From: Pampus argenteus
Taxonomy: Eukaryota; Chordata; Actinopteri; Scombriformes; Stromateidae
Assembly (NCBI GenBank): GCA_036937835.1
Contig: CM072877.1
Coordinates: 4,803,501 to 4,867,500 of the forward strand
Direction of reading: 5' to 3'
DNA: 64,000 nt
In this document: in pieces, positions 48,579-62,371 of the stretch
Position numbering within the stretch: position 1 is the stretch's first letter
Layout: every line of letters begins with the position of its first letter
The notes under the pieces: generated by a model
The model's input: the letters and a program-made list of their open reading frames with translations, nothing else
Databases searched by the model: none
What the model was told of the DNA's origin: nothing
Program-made: the position numbers and the translations under genes

Positions 48579-49752
48579 TTAACTTTCCTCTTCTTCTTCG
48601 TCTTCTTCGTCTTCGTCTTCGTCTTCTTCCTCCTCTTCCTCCTCTTCCTCTTCCTCTTCCTCCTCTTCTTCCTCATTGTCTATGTCCTTCACTGTGTCCT
48701 TCTTGGTCATCTTCCAGCTGAGAGTCCATTCGCTCTCTGGCATGCCGTCTTCTTCGTGCATCAGTCCCATGTATCTGTGACTCCGGTGCTCGGTGGAGAA
48801 ACAAACCACTTCGTCCTCGTCCGGCTTCCTCCAGCGACAGATTCTCCAGGAGTCTCTCCAAGCTCGCCGCACCATTTCCTCCTCTTCCTCCTCCTCATTC
48901 CTCTTGTTCTCCTCATCCTCCTCTTCTTCACTTTCATCTTCTCCTCTGTGCACCATCGCCACCATCCACGACTGCTTCCATGTGGAAAAGGAGGTGTTCA
49001 GCTTGTGGAACTGCAGATGGAGCGGGACATCCGGCCTGTGTTTGATTCGTTTTCTCAATGTCTGTTCCTTCTTTTCTTCTTCTACTACACTGTTCTCCTC
49101 GTTGACTGTCTCACAGTCATTGTCCTCCTCTGTGCTGACTGCTATGTTCTCATCTTCATCATCTTCGTCATCACTTTCCCCCGCCTCGGTTACTTGGTCA
49201 TCCTCCTCCTCGTCATCTACATCATCTTCTTCTTCACCTTCATCTTCGACTTCCACATCTACGTCTTCGTCTTCATCTTCATCTTCATCTTCATCTTCAT
49301 CTTCCTGTTCTTTGTCTAACTCTTCCTCTTTTCCTTCTGCGTCTTCTTCATCATCCTCCTTTTTGTGTTGTTTGTCCCTCTCCCCCTCGTGTGCTTCCTC
49401 TTCTTCCTCTTCTTCATCCTCGTTCTCCTCATCCTCCTCCTCTTTGTCCTCCTCCTCGTCTTCATCTCTCTCCTCCTCATGACCATCATCCTTCTTGTTT
49501 ACTTCTTTATCTTTTTCCTTCTTCCCCTTGTGTATTTCTTTGTCCTCCTTGTTGTTGACTTCTTTGTTGTCATTCTCCTCTTCTTCCACATCGTCTACTT
49601 CCTCCTCTTCATCCTCCTCCTCTTCCTCCTCCTCACCTTCTTCTTCTTTTTCTTCTTCCTCCTTTTTGTTTACAGCTTTATCCTCTATTTCTTTGTCCTC
49701 CTTGTTGTTGACTTCTTTGTTGTCATCCTCCTCTTCCTCTACATCGTCTACT

Positions 49753-49784
<32 letters not shown>

Positions 49785-52700
49785 TTCTTCTCCTTCTTCT
49801 TCTTCCTCCTTTTTGTTTAGAGCTTCATCCTCTATTTCTTTGTCCTCCTTGTTGTTGACTTCTTCGTTGTCATCCTCCTCTTCCTCCACATCATCTACTT
49901 CCTCCTCCTCCTCTTCCTCCTCCTCACCTTCTTCTTCTTCTTCTTCTTCCTCTTTTTTGTTTACAGCTCCATCCTCTATTTCTTTGTCCTCCTTGTTGTT
50001 GACTTCTTTGTTGTCACCCTCCTCTTCCTCCACATCGTCTACTTCTTCCTCCTCCTCTTCCTCCTCCTCTTCTCCTCCTTCTTCTTCTTCTTCCTCCTTT
50101 TTGTTTACAGCTTCATCCTCTATTTCTTTGTTCTCCTTGTTGTTGACTTCTTCTTTGTCATCCTCCTCTTCCTCCTCATAATCTACTCCTTCCTCCTCCT
50201 CCTCCTCCTCCTCCTCAGCTTCATCCTCCTCACTAGTTCTGTTAATGTTTTTATCCTCCTCTTTGTGCACTTGTTTGTCCACTTCCCCCTTATTTGGTTC
50301 CTCTTCTTCCTCCTCCTCTACGTCTTTCTCCTCCTCATCATGCACTTCATTGTCATCATCCTTCTTGTTTATTTCTTCCTCTTCCTCTTCCTCTTCCTCT
50401 TCCTCTTCCTCGTCCTCTTCCTCGTCCTCTTCTTCTTCTTCTTCTTCTGCTTCATTTTTCTCTATTTTGTTGTTGATTTCTTCTTTATTGTCATCCTCCT
50501 CTTCCTCCTCCTCTTCTAGTCCTTCATCCTCTTCGTCCTTCTTGTTTACCTCTTTGTGTTCCTTCTCTTTGTGTATCTCTTGTGTTTTCTCCTCCTTATC
50601 TACTTCTTCCTCCTCTTTTTCCTCGACATCTACATCTTCCTCCTCCTCCTCAGTCTCCTCATCTACTCCTTCATCCTCATCCTCCTCATCTACTTCTACG
50701 TCCTCATCATCCACTCTTTCCTCCTCCTCTTCCTCCTCCTCCTCCTCCTTTGTGTCATCCATTATCTCCTCCACCTCCTCCTGTGTCACATCCACTTCGT
50801 CCTCCTCCTCGTCCTCCTCCTCCTCCTCCTCCACCTCCTCCTGTGTCACATCCACTTCGTCCTCCTCTGGTTGGCTCCTTCCTTTAGGAGTCCTCCAGGC
50901 CTCCATCCACTCTGTGGCATCTGTGATCTCATCATCCAGCTGTGATGTAAGATGGAGGTTCACGCTTTGACGTCTCCTCGTCAGCATGTCACTGTGTCGG
51001 TGATGGGACTCCAGTGACGCCTTCCACCACCTGTAGGCACAATTTTAGTTTGGGTTTAGTTCTCCATAGTTTAATGTAAAACAATGATGTTTCTTTCTAG
51101 AGGAACAGGTAACATCAATCACCAATTCTCAAAGTAGGAAACTGATTGAAATCTAATTTTTGTTGGCAAGAATGGACAAAATTGTGGTCACTTTAAGAAC
51201 TGTAGCTGCCACATGCCCAAACATACTGTGCCAAAATCCTTTCATAGTAAAAAAAAATACATCTTGTGCCTAACATTAAGAATGTGACCTGATTTGCTGC
51301 CTGTATCCCCAGCACGACTTCCAGTTCTGTTCACGTTCTTCTTTTTCCGTCAGGGGAGGTGCAGAGAGCAGCCAGGAATCGCTCCACCCAGGCATGAACA
51401 CATCGTTTATCATCATCATCACAGAGATGGTTGTATTGAGTGTACTGTCGTCCGTTGTGTCTTCGGGTTTAGATTTCCATGAATCCTCCCAACCAACTGG
51501 TTCATCCTGTAATGACATTGAAAAATGAAATTTGAAAAAACAAATCAGTGTTTTTAATGAGATGAGATGATAAAAAAATGTGTCTTGTACTCAACGTATA
51601 TTGACCTGAAATAAATCTCCTACCCAGCTTCTTTTGCTCTATGTGGAATATTTTACAGTGAGAATGAAAAACAGCATATAAGTAAATAACAATGTTGATG
51701 ACGACCCCACCTGCTCCATCAGTTGCTGTACTTTTTCAAACTTGTTGCTGAAGTCTTGTTGGTAATCAGGCCAGATACAATCCCAGTTCTGTTTCTGCTG
51801 TCTGAAAGCAAAGTTCATGATCTTCCAGGTGCCAGCCCAGGAGGGAAGATGATATAAATCTATTTCACCTGTGGAAGCCAGTTTTCGGTCATACAAAATC
51901 TCCCACTGGAAGTCTTTCTCCTCGGAGCTCTCCGATGTGCCTGCGCCCTTCCCTGGCTGGAACCATTAAGAAAGAAAATAATTGATTCATTTGTACTGAA
52001 GGGCATTATTGTCTCAAAAAGCAATGTCATTCAAAAGCATATTTGTAATAAATATAATACATAATATCTGAATGGTTACTAGTGTTCCAAAGTTACACTT
52101 AATACAAACCAACAAAACAGTACAGTTGGGGAGAAGACAACACCACCATTGGCAGCCATTATATGGTTAGAACATGGCTGGAAGTATCTGGAAACTGATA
52201 TAATGTAAAGCCATATGTTTGTGTCAGTCTACCTGTTTCCAGGACTGACTCCATTCATCAGCAGCAGACGTCCATTCAGTCTCTGATTCGTATCCCTTTG
52301 GTTTGTACTTCCTGCTGTTAGTCAGTTCTATAGTCGTGAATCCCTGGATTCTGGTTTGCTGTTCTTTTGCCTTCAGGTAAAGATACTTTGGAGGCTTCAG
52401 GCTCATCCAGGAATCTTTCCAATATATCCGGAACGCATCCACCTCTACTTTGCGTTTATGTATGCGAGGTTTGGGTGAAGCTGTCCTCCTGGAAGAAGGT
52501 GGAGGAGGTGGAGGCTCATTTTTGGATTTGGGAGGAGGAGGGACAATTTTGAATTTAATTCTCGGCTTGTTTTTTTCCGTCTCATCTTTGCTGGTGGCTT
52601 TCTTGAAGTCGGATATGTCACTCTTTGCCTTGTCTCCATTGACCACAGACCAATGATAAGTCCACTTTGAGAAAAGTCTGCAGACACAAAAATAGCAAAA

Positions 52701-53793
52701 CAATCATTTTATATAAAATCAATGCAGAGATTCAGTCAGAATTAGTGTCAGCTTTATCAGGCCAGACTCAGAAAAATAGATCTGTAATTCTGTGATAGAA
52801 GTGTTCAATTGGTAGATTTCTAATGATTTCAAATCATTTCTGGCATCTTTTAGGTTATGCACAGCAGGTCTGTACCAACTGTATCTCGTAATTATGACTT
52901 ACCATCTACACTAACATACTTTGTAATGTAGCAGTTTTGTTGAGGTTTTATTTTATTTTATCTGGGTCAAATAAATACATTTATGTGCAGCCTCATCTGT
53001 TCCGTTTAGAGCCAGGACCTCCTAAATAAGGCGTGCAAGGTGTTAGCTTTACTGAAATATTACAACAAAAGTCTGACTCTGTCCAGAGCAGCAGGTGAGT
53101 TAACTCCACCAGCCACCAGCACCCTTATTAGTATTCACTGTACTGGCTTCCTCAAGCCATGGTAGTTGACACTTGGACCTGATCTGGCAGCCAAGTCCAG
53201 GTCCAAATTATACTCTGTGTAATGGAGTCGGGTAGGGTCTGGTTTTATTGCCACACATCTCGGGTCCGTGTGTACATCCGATACCCAATTAATCCAAGCA
53301 GATCTCCTGGACCAGAATCAGCTCTGATCAGATGGTATGCCATAATCACAAATGTAAAAAAAAATCTCAAAAAATCTGGTCTATGCGAAAATGTATGCTT
53401 TTAAATGGCAAGCATGTTTTTTGGATTTTATTTGGAGATATAAATTGGCAGGAAATTATCTTCTGACCATGTATACCTCCTAGATGGCTGTTCCATTTTT
53501 GGTGCCTTTTTACACCTCTAACTTTTCACCTGTAAGGTGATTGTGGACACAGTTTACAATACCTGTACAGTACACTAAGATTAAATATAATTGTATAATG
53601 CTCAGGTTTTCCTTAGTGTGAAGAACACAAAAACAACTAGAAGTATCGTTTATTCTCACACTTTAAGTGAACTTTTTTCCTTAAATTCCTCCTCCTGTTT
53701 GCACTGGTCCGCTATGCTTTGAGCTCTCTTCTCCCATTGGTCTCTTAGCTTGCCGTTGCTAAAAGTTCTCCGATCTTCCTTCTTTGACAACAT
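48579..53793 (-). CDS. Trp-motif (WxxSW) protein with giant acidic repeat exon, about 1,164 aa
   Basis: Five coding exons are inferred: 53660-53793, 52233-52677, 51711-51956, 51289-51506 and 48579-51030. All splice phases agree and total 1,165 codons including the stop. I do not recognise the family. The protein starts MLSKKEDRRTFSNGKLRDQW with charged helix. It then carries a recurring aromatic motif close to W-x-x-S-W-[KR]: KWTYHW, YWKDSW, EWSQSWK, SWAGTWK, NWDCIW, GWEDSWK, GWSDSWL, NWKSCW, EWMEAWR. Exon 5 holds about 550 residues of Glu/Asp-rich repeats, flanked on both sides by more motifs (TWKQSWM, AWRDSWR, EWTLSWK). Exon 2 also has a Pro-rich PPPPPS stretch. No signal peptide or membrane segment is seen. 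The ATG at 53793 has a purine at -3, but an upstream exon cannot be excluded because TCTCCTAG could be an acceptor. Exon 4's donor (CAG|GTCACA) is weak. Confidence 0.7.
49480..50250 (-). repeat. Coding minisatellite (about 150 bp unit) in the acidic exon
   Basis: Five tandem blocks encode EEVDDVEEEEDDNKEVNNKE-type sequence followed by DKEIEDEAVNKKEEE and a Glu run. Plus-strand landmarks TTGTTGTTGACTTC recur near 49549, 49698, 49848, 49998 and 50137. Variation is mostly in Glu-run length. The plus strand is nearly pure CT. Confidence 0.9.
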
Positions 53794-54402
53794 CCTGTTG
53801 CCTAGGAGACACATACAATGCAAACAAACACGCAATAAACAACAGAAATAAGAACAAACATGACACTCAGGGTGTTAAGTTGCATTCCTATAGTGTATCC
53901 ATTAAGTCTGTATGGTTGTGCGTGTTGAGTCAATTAATTAACAAAGTTAAATCATTAAATCAACTTGAATCAACACTCTCTGGTTCCTTCAGTGTGAGGA
54001 TTTGTAGCATTACTTTGTTTTATAAACTTAAACTTATAAATGTAAATGTAATATATCTGGGTTGTGGACAGTTGGTCCAGCAAAATAAGAGATTTGAAGA
54101 CTTGGTGATGATCATGATGGGCATTTTTCAAATATTTCTGCATTGTGGCTTTGTGGCTTAATTATCAATTCTCTCAAAAACTGTTGACAGATAAATGAAT
54201 AAGGAATATGTTGCAGCCCTATCAGCTTTAGTTCATGTAAAATATTAATATTAATATTGCATGTTAACTCAGGGGAAGCTTTTGAAATTTGTCTACATTT
54301 GCAACTGCATTACAATTCAACAGTAACTGAACATTAACACCAGTAAACGCAGACATGAACACCGTTTCTTCTGAAAGCATACAGGTATCGGTAGGATTGG
54401 GA

Positions 54403-54469
<67 letters not shown>

Positions 54470-57400
54470 GCTTCCTTCTCTGCAGTGAAAAGAGAAATTC
54501 TTTGAAATTAATTTTCATATTCCCAGTATTCAAATCAAATCCTCTGTCGACTCAGCTCAGACTAAATAGATAACAAATAGCATGTCAGATCTTCCGAACA
54601 TCAAACATGCTATGCACAGAACTCACAAGCACTAGTATTCATACATATATATAGAATAAACAACAAACAGATGAATGTATTAATCCAGTTCTGGTCCAGT
54701 TCTCAGTGCAGCGTCATGTTGAAGACGAAAACTGTGACACGAGGAGACCAGCATCACTATAATTAAACACCACTCAGCAACACGCAAGGCTACTAACAGC
54801 AACAACAACAAGAACACATACTGCTCTGAAGATCCTGTTGCTGGGTCGAAGGTTTAAAATGATGAATACCTCGTTATTCAAAACACCTTCATTTTCCCTA
54901 TAGAAAAGCTGCTATAGTCAATATATATATATATATATATATATGTTCTATATATATAGTTCTGTCTGTCTGATGACACTGTCAGTGTTGACAAATGAAG
55001 CTGACTAATCCAAGTAACGACAATTTAAAATTAGGAAATGAGCTCAGGCCTTCTCCAGCACCTCCCTGCACATGATGATGGTATTGAAACTACTGAGAAT
55101 CCAATTTCAGAGACTTCAACATCTAAAGTGTTTTGTTTTTTTAAATCTATACATATAGACCTGTAATGGAAATGGAAATAATAAGTGCTCCTAGCGCTGC
55201 CACTAACTCTACAAAGTTCTTGCACTCCTTGTAGTTGTTGTTGATCGCATCACTTCATGATGATGAACATTTCCTAATGAAGGTCTGAGGACCGAAACTT
55301 CATTAGTAAAGTGAGTACAAGTTATCATAGAAATAGTTACAATATTTAATATTCAATAACAGTTTTTAATTGTATATATATTTATTGACAGTTGAGATGT
55401 ATGCGTTTCTACTGCGCTACTTCTAAGCACTAAGACTGCTCACCTAGCTTCTTTAAAACTGTAAAAAAAAAAAATCAATTATGACTTACCTGATGTCTGT
55501 CTGTGTCTCTCACAGTCTGTTTACATCCCCTGCTGTATCCAGTAACACTATACATTAAGTTATGTGTCCACTATCTGTCTGTCTCTCTTTGGACCGGTCT
55601 GACTCTAATCTTTACAAGAGCTACGTGGCTGTCTGTCTGTGTCTCAGCCTGTCTATCTCTTACTCTCTGTCTGTCTGTGTCTCAGCCTGTCTATCTCTTA
55701 CTCTCTGTCTGTCTGTCTGTCTTCAGTTTGTTTCTGCAGTCAGTTAAGTTTAACCAGCTTACACACAGTCTGTCTTGTATGTTACTTTGTGGTGCTCAGG
55801 CATCCCTCCTTGCTATTTTTACATCACACGTTAACAGATCCAGAGCTGCAGATCTAAATTTAGTGCTGGGGTGAGGCAAACACGGCAAACACGAGGAGAG
55901 CAGCCGGCAGCTTGGAAATGCAGTGAAGTGACATGAAATGAATGAAAACACTGAAGTGAAATCGATCTTAATTCAACAGGTGCATCAACAGCAAACAGGT
56001 CATCCGTAAGCATTGGTCAGCCAATCAGAAACCAGCGCTGTGAGCTAACCAGAGTCATGCAGCATGCTGATACACAGACAATACTTTCCCCAGCTGGCAA
56101 CCAGCCAATCAGTGTGAAGAATGTCTCAGTATAGATTGGTGGGTGTGCAGGAGTCCAGCAGTATATGTCAAGTCAAGCCAATTTTTATTCACCAAATCTC
56201 AACAGATATCTATATAGAAGCACTTCAAGGCTTCTGTGGACATGAAACTCTCCTGGTTGGATCATCAGTACAGAAGAGAATAGAAATAAATATAATATCT
56301 GGTTCTTTAATAGTCAAAGGTTCGAGTGAAACCATTTAGAGGAAATGTTCTGAGTCCACTCGGAAACGTATTCTGGAGCGGTTCATTTGTGGTGTGAACG
56401 TGATCCAGCCTCAGTCATACCCACTACGAGACACACTGGATCAGGACCTTCCCACTTCCTGCTTAATCTTGCCAATGAGCAGCTTGAGCATCTTCAAGTG
56501 GCTTATAGTGATGCATTTTGGTTCACAGCTTATTTCAAACAAGCTAACCACACCATTGGTTGTCTCCCCCATGGTTGTGATTTCTAGCCATGCTTGCACC
56601 TTGGATAATTCGTATCGCCTGACTTCTCCTTGAAGGTCACATCTAGACATTCATGTTGTTTATGTGTTTGCCTTGAAGACCTTGAAAGTTAAAAAGTTGC
56701 AAGCCATTGCAATATTCAGTGTGTGGACTACTGCTCGTGTTTCTTCAACTGTGTCACAATCTTTAATGATGTTAGTGTGAGAGATAAATAAAATGGGATT
56801 CTACCTCATTACAGTCTTACATTACAGTGCAACAAATTCCCCCTCATACTGCAGCACAAGATCAAGTCTCATTTCTGTCATGTTTCATCATTATTTATGA
56901 CAGATGAACAGATCTAACTAAACTAATAAGGCCTGTATGAGTTCTTCATGACTGACAGATATGATAAATAGAACCACAAGGCTCACAGAAGAGCTGGATG
57001 ACTCAGAAGAATAAACTGTTTGGATTTTCCCTGGCGCCTGCACCAAAACTTCCCAATGAATGAGTTACCTGACATGGTCCATGTGACTCCACCTCTTGGT
57101 TTCTTCAGATCAGATTAGGTGTTAGGAATGAAAAGGCAACAGTGGACAATGGATCATTTATTTCTTTGGTCTGGAACCAAACTACAGATGTGAGCCGTTT
57201 TTATACGAGGACTTTCTTCTTTCATACATCCTGTAGGGGCCAAGCTGTTACCGCTACTGTTCATGGGAAATTTTTCTGTGAGGTCACGTAGCAGCAGGAT
57301 ACCTCTTCACCTGTAACAGGATCCTCTGAACCTGCTGCTGATGACAGAAAATGGTGGCAGGTTGACTGGAGCTGCAGACCAAGCAGATCTCAAGCAGACT

Positions 57401-59400
57401 TCACTCCTATTTTTACAACAAACAACCACTCTGAAGAAGCCAATCTGAAGAAACCAACTGTGAGACCAGTGACAGAGCTACTTGGATCTTATTTAACATG
57501 AAAATAAAGTCTTGACCGATGATGCGCATAAAATGAATATGAATGATAAGGCTAGCAGTAATCCATGTTAAGATCCGTGCTAAGATATATCAGACTTTGA
57601 TACACACATCACACACACACACACACACATATATAAACATATAGAATATTACCAGATTGATAACTTTTAAAACAACATCATGCCACTATTTACTCCAGTT
57701 CTATGAGTAGGTGCGATGAGTCTTCATCTAATAAGCAACAGCTGATGAGCCCTTCAGGAATAAAGGGAATTACAATCACTGTGCTGCTGCTCAGAAAAAG
57801 TTACATAGTCTTTTCTTTAAGTTAATAAATATGCTGTCATTTCCATTTTACACTGAGAATATGCAGGTTAGGCTTTTGTAACAGTTATTATTATTATTAC
57901 TGAACATATTTCAAAAAGTGCCACAGTTTATTTATTTTTTTAAATAATTATAAACTACTATTATTTTCCTCTGTGTTTCATGTGCTTTCCCTGCTGTACT
58001 GAAAACTCAACCACAGCCACAGGCAGCTTTCAATCTCTCAGTGTAACCGGATAAGAATCGGCATTAGACTCTGTCCTAATGAAGAAGCATTAACAGAGAG
58101 CAGAGTTAGTCATGGATGAAACCTGATTTCACGCTGCAGCCAGTATATCTGTCAACACTGAACCAGCTGGGTTAATACACCGAAACCAAACTTAATTCTC
58201 CCCTCATATATTTCACATTACAAACGGGCTCCTCTTTAAACTGTTAACATTTAACTGTTTGTGTTCTCCGCCAAGCGTTAGTGTTTGATTGAATGCAGCT
58301 GACAAGAGTAAAGCTGCTTACAAATGATCATAATAAGAAAAGAAAAGAGAGCGACTTGTTTATTTGAGGGCATCAAACACCTTGTCATCGCCATGGAAAC
58401 TGACAGTCGGCGTGATGGATAGATAGATTTGTCATAAAAAGGTATAACAGTAATGGTGTGAATGATAATGATGATGATGATGATCAAAGCTGTCAGTGAG
58501 GTAATGTTAAAATCTTAAAATCTCTGTTGTTTAGGTGTCACTGAATGTAATCAAGGATGTTACAGAAACATCTGTACTGATGTTGTTTGTTGTTCACAGC
58601 TGCTATATGACTTTATTAAACACCTGCACCACCTATTTCTAGTAGTATCTCTCCATTAACCCTAACCCAAGTTTTTGTTTTTTTTGTCCAGGTTTGAGGA
58701 TTTCTGTTACAGAGAACTGTCCATTTTAGTGGTTCCTCAATAAAGATATTGTTCATTTTCTACTAAAGGTATGATGACTATAAATAACTTAGTGCTGTCT
58801 ACTTGGCTACCATCTGCCCCTGTCGGTTTTTATCAGTGTGGTCACTATGGTCACCAGTCTAACTTGACTGATGATGAGAAGAAGAAGAAATTCATGAATT
58901 CATTCACTAATTAAGTGCTTGGCCAGTTTGTACTAATGATGTACAAATGTCTCTTGTTTACAATGTACTGGAACCTAGCTGAACCTATGAGCAGCCTATG
59001 ATAAGACATACAATAATGTAAATATGATCTGTTATAGAATCAACAATCACAAGCAATAGGTAGAAATGCGTAAGGCCGAGCATACATGTCTTGCATGTGT
59101 ATATTAACAAATGGTAATTCTACTTATTCTGTTATTGTTTGGTTGGACAAAACATTTTACACTTTTTCTTGTTTCTTGAGTTTACCATTTGTAGTTCAAG
59201 CCTTTAAACCCGGGAGTGTTTTTGTTCTTTTTTAATTGCTTTCATTTATAGGCTTAATACGTGTTGCAGAGGTATACCAGATATTATTTTCAGAATAAGT
59301 TAAGCTATTCAGAAATGCAACTGACTTTCTACCTCAAAATAATCTTTCTTAAAGAAGTTAAGTTACTGCCCTCTTGTGCCTAAAGTGATAATTAAAGCAT
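53794..59400. other. Intergenic stretch; no gene seen
   Basis: AT-rich, with (TA)n microsatellites at about 54405-54463 and 54920-54944, CTGT-rich repeats near 55620-55720 and (CA)n near 57604-57630. No open frame here has supporting domain or splice evidence. Confidence 0.55.
54405..54463. repeat. (TA)n microsatellite
   Basis: About 29 TA units. Confidence 0.95.
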
Positions 59401-59870
59401 TGCCGGGACCTCTTGCACCCAAATCCAACATTGGTGTTTTGTCTGTACACATCAGCATTATTATTAGGTTTATATTATGTTAGACCAGTATTTAAAGAGA
59501 AAGAAAGTTTTGTCACTGTTGGAATCATTGACCTGAGCAGTTCATTTTCAGACGGGACCTCTCGCACCTTAAGCAAGAATCATCTATCACAAGGCTCTTG
59601 TGATAGTAAAAGCCCTTGACCAAGATGCCACACAAACATATGTACCTGTCTTTTACCCTGGAAGAAAGTATGCTCTGGTCAGCAACAGAGCTCTTGATAT
59701 TGATGTCATCTTTTACAGCGGCTTAAATCCAAACCAGAAGTTTGTTCAAGTTACATGTTTTCTTACCCCTAGATCAAAGACCCACATGGCAGCACTCCTG
59801 GGTTTTACATACTAAAGAGCTCTGATACATTTTTTGAATCTGCTGATTTTCCAAACCCAACGCACATACT

Positions 59871-59942
59871 GGGCTCGTCCGGGATTTGAACCCGGGACCT
59901 CTCACACCCGAAGCGAGAATCATACCCCTAGACCAACGGTTC
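59871..59942 (-). pseudogene. tRNA-Pro(CGG) pseudogene, acceptor stem broken
   Basis: The T arm and B box (GGTTCAAATCC), anticodon arm (TTCGGGT) and D arm match vertebrate tRNA-Pro. The 5' acceptor strand reads GAACCGT instead of GGCTCGT, so three of the seven acceptor pairs are lost. Confidence 0.75.
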
Positions 59943-60952
59943 GGCGCAGATGCATTTTTACCTGCAGTAATTACTGCGAGCCTTGGAGGAGACAGATGAA
60001 AATATGGAAACCAACTGTTGATGCTTTTCCTACAGTGAAGTGAAACAATGACCATCTTAATGTCAACTCAGAGAAGCTTCTATTTTGTTTATCCTTTTTA
60101 TCTATTGTTTTTACACTTTTTGTTTTTACACTTTATTGCCCATTATTCATTGCGGATAGCAATGCAATTTCATTGTACAATAATTGTCTGGGCTTTGAAT
60201 CCAGGACCTCTCACACAGAGCAAGAACCATGGAACCCATCATTTGTGTGTTTTCTGTCCACACTCGCTGATCTTTCTGGGCTATTGGAGACCACCTTAGC
60301 TGCTCTCCATGCATTAGCCCACTCTAATGCATGGAGATTTGAACTGGTGGTGACTTTGATTTGTTGCAGTCATGGTGGTTGACAAACTTCCACGATTCGT
60401 CTCACTTTGAACTAATCTCTCTATCATTAACATGCTTGTTAGCAATAGACTCATACATAAGAACATCATTAGGAACAGTAATTTTTTCCTGCTGATCTGA
60501 GGGCTTTGTGGATCTCCATGATTTGCTCCACTCTGATGAGCATAAGGCTTCATTATGGAGTCTCCACCAACAAGGCAAAGTATAAAGCATTGATCAAGGT
60601 GCCACACAAACAACATAGTAGGTGTGTTTTCCCCTGGAAGATGGTCTTGTTAGCCACAGAGCATACGTGTTGTTTTCCTCATTCTACGTCAAAGATACGC
60701 AGGGCTTGTCTGTGATTTGAACCCGGGACCTCTCGAACTCAAAGCGCATTTTCACCTGGAGCAATTACTGCATCACCTTTCAGTTAACCTTTCGATCACA
60801 GGTCATTCATTAGGAACATTTATACCAATAGACCAAGGACCCACAGGTTAGCACTGGACACAGTAGTAGTGCTACTCAGCTTCAGGTATGAACTGTTCAT
60901 GACTGCTTAGGCCCTCTTCTGCTAAATGCAGAAGAGGGCATTGCACAACTTT

Positions 60953-61024
60953 GGGCTCGTCCGGGATTTGAACCCGGGACCTCTCGCACCCGAAGCGAGA
61001 ATCATACCCCTAGACCAACGAGCC
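60953..61024 (-). tRNA. tRNA-Pro (anticodon CGG)
   Basis: 72 nt on the minus strand. The acceptor stem GGCTCGT pairs fully with ACGAGCC, followed by discriminator C. The A-box region (TTGGTCTAGGGGTATGATTC), the loop with CGG and the B box GGTTCAAATCC are all canonical and match vertebrate tRNA-Pro. No run of four T's follows closely on the transcribed strand, so Pol III termination is not obvious. The gene body itself looks intact. Confidence 0.85.
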
Positions 61025-61240
61025 ACAGCCAGGCTTCATCACAGATGCATTTTTACCTGCCTCATCATCAATGACAGGTCTTGGAGTAGACAATAGACAA
61101 AATTACGGAAACCAACAATCAGATGCTCCTACAGAGAAATGAAACAAGGGTCATGTACATGTCAACTCTGAAAAGTTCAACCTTTTATATTATCACAGGT
61201 AAAGGTCGCTAATCACTGAATTCCTGTCCAGATATCCTGT

Positions 61241-61313
61241 AGGTTCCACCAAGATGTAAACTCGGAGCACTGTAAATCAAAGTTCTGAGTGCTGACCATA
61301 AAGCCATGGAACC
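61241..61313 (-). pseudogene. tRNA-Gln(TTG)-like pseudogene
   Basis: The minus strand starts GGTTCCATGG and ends GGTGGAACCT, pairing as in tRNA-Gln, with anticodon-region ACTTTGA. The D arm and anticodon stem carry several substitutions, the B box is changed (GAGTTTACATC), and it is one base too long. Confidence 0.65.
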
Positions 61314-61978
61314 TAAAGCTGATACAAATGCAAATGTTTTATATCCTTTATGTGCAGTGCAACCACCTCACAGACTGTAAATCTGTTGCCAATGAACATA
61401 ATCTGAACACAAATTACAGTTCATCCTCAATTTAGTTGGCAAAATTATTTAGTAGTATTTAAAGTTTTTTTTAGGAAACAGGGTTGCATATTGTTTAAAA
61501 AAGTTATTTTCAAATCAGATGCTGCCAACTCATAACTGTTTTATAGCAGGCCATTACATTTAAAGTAGTAAACCAATTGTTTTGTTGTTGTTGTTGTTGT
61601 TGTTGGTCAGGTTTAATGATTTGTGGTCTTTGTTATTTGCACTCTCAATGACTCATTGACTAATTTTTTTGAGACAATACTTGCCAGAGGCTGAATCCAG
61701 TCCTTCTTGTTCTGCACTGAGGTCTTCTCCACCATTTCATACTTGCTGAACACTCAAAACTCATACACTCTGGACTCATAACCCAGATGAGAAATAATCT
61801 TACCCCTAGTTCAAAGACCCACAGGTAGACACTGGACATGGTAGCACTCCTGGGTTTTACGTACTAAAGTTAACTGTTTGGGCACTAATACCTTATGCTT
61901 GGGTAAGGAACAGAGCTCTGCTACTGATAACATCGCATTTCTAAGATCTGCTGATTTCCTAAACCCAGCATGCACTCT

Positions 61979-62050
61979 GGGCTCATCTGGGATTTGAACC
62001 TAGAACCTCTCGTACCCTAAGTGAGAATCATACTCCTAGACCAACGAGCC
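61979..62050 (-). pseudogene. tRNA-Pro(AGG)-like pseudogene
   Basis: 72 nt with most of the tRNA-Pro sequence. Changes lie in the T stem (CTAGGTTCAAATCCCAG), the 3' acceptor strand (ATGAGCC), the D loop and the anticodon stem (CTCAC paired with a changed partner). The anticodon region reads TTAGGGT. Probably not functional. Confidence 0.65.
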
Positions 62051-62371
62051 ACAAAAAGTCTTCGCCACAGATGCATTTTCACCTGCAGTAATTACTGCCT
62101 CATCATCGATGACAGGTCTTGGAGAAGACAACAGACAGAATTACGGAAACCAACTATCAGATGAAATGAGAAATGAAACAAGGGTCATGTACATGTCAAC
62201 TCTGAGAAGTTAAATCTTTTAAATTATTACAGGTAAAGGTCGCTAATCACTGAATTCAAATACTGATAGATTAATATTTTACACTCAGGGTTCTTCCAGG
62301 ACCTGAATCCCTGAACTTTTTCATCCAAAATAAGAAATATGTTTCCAGATATGTTGTGGGTTTTACACTTT

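Noticed and set aside
48793..50970. Plus-strand Ser-rich and Leu/Phe-rich frames
   Set aside because: Antisense shadows of the acidic exon. The minus strand has consistent splice phases and the Trp motifs.
56160..56300. Possible dispersed repeat (CAAGTCAAGCCAATTTTTATT)
   Set aside because: Only loosely resembles common fish repeats; not enough to name or delimit it.
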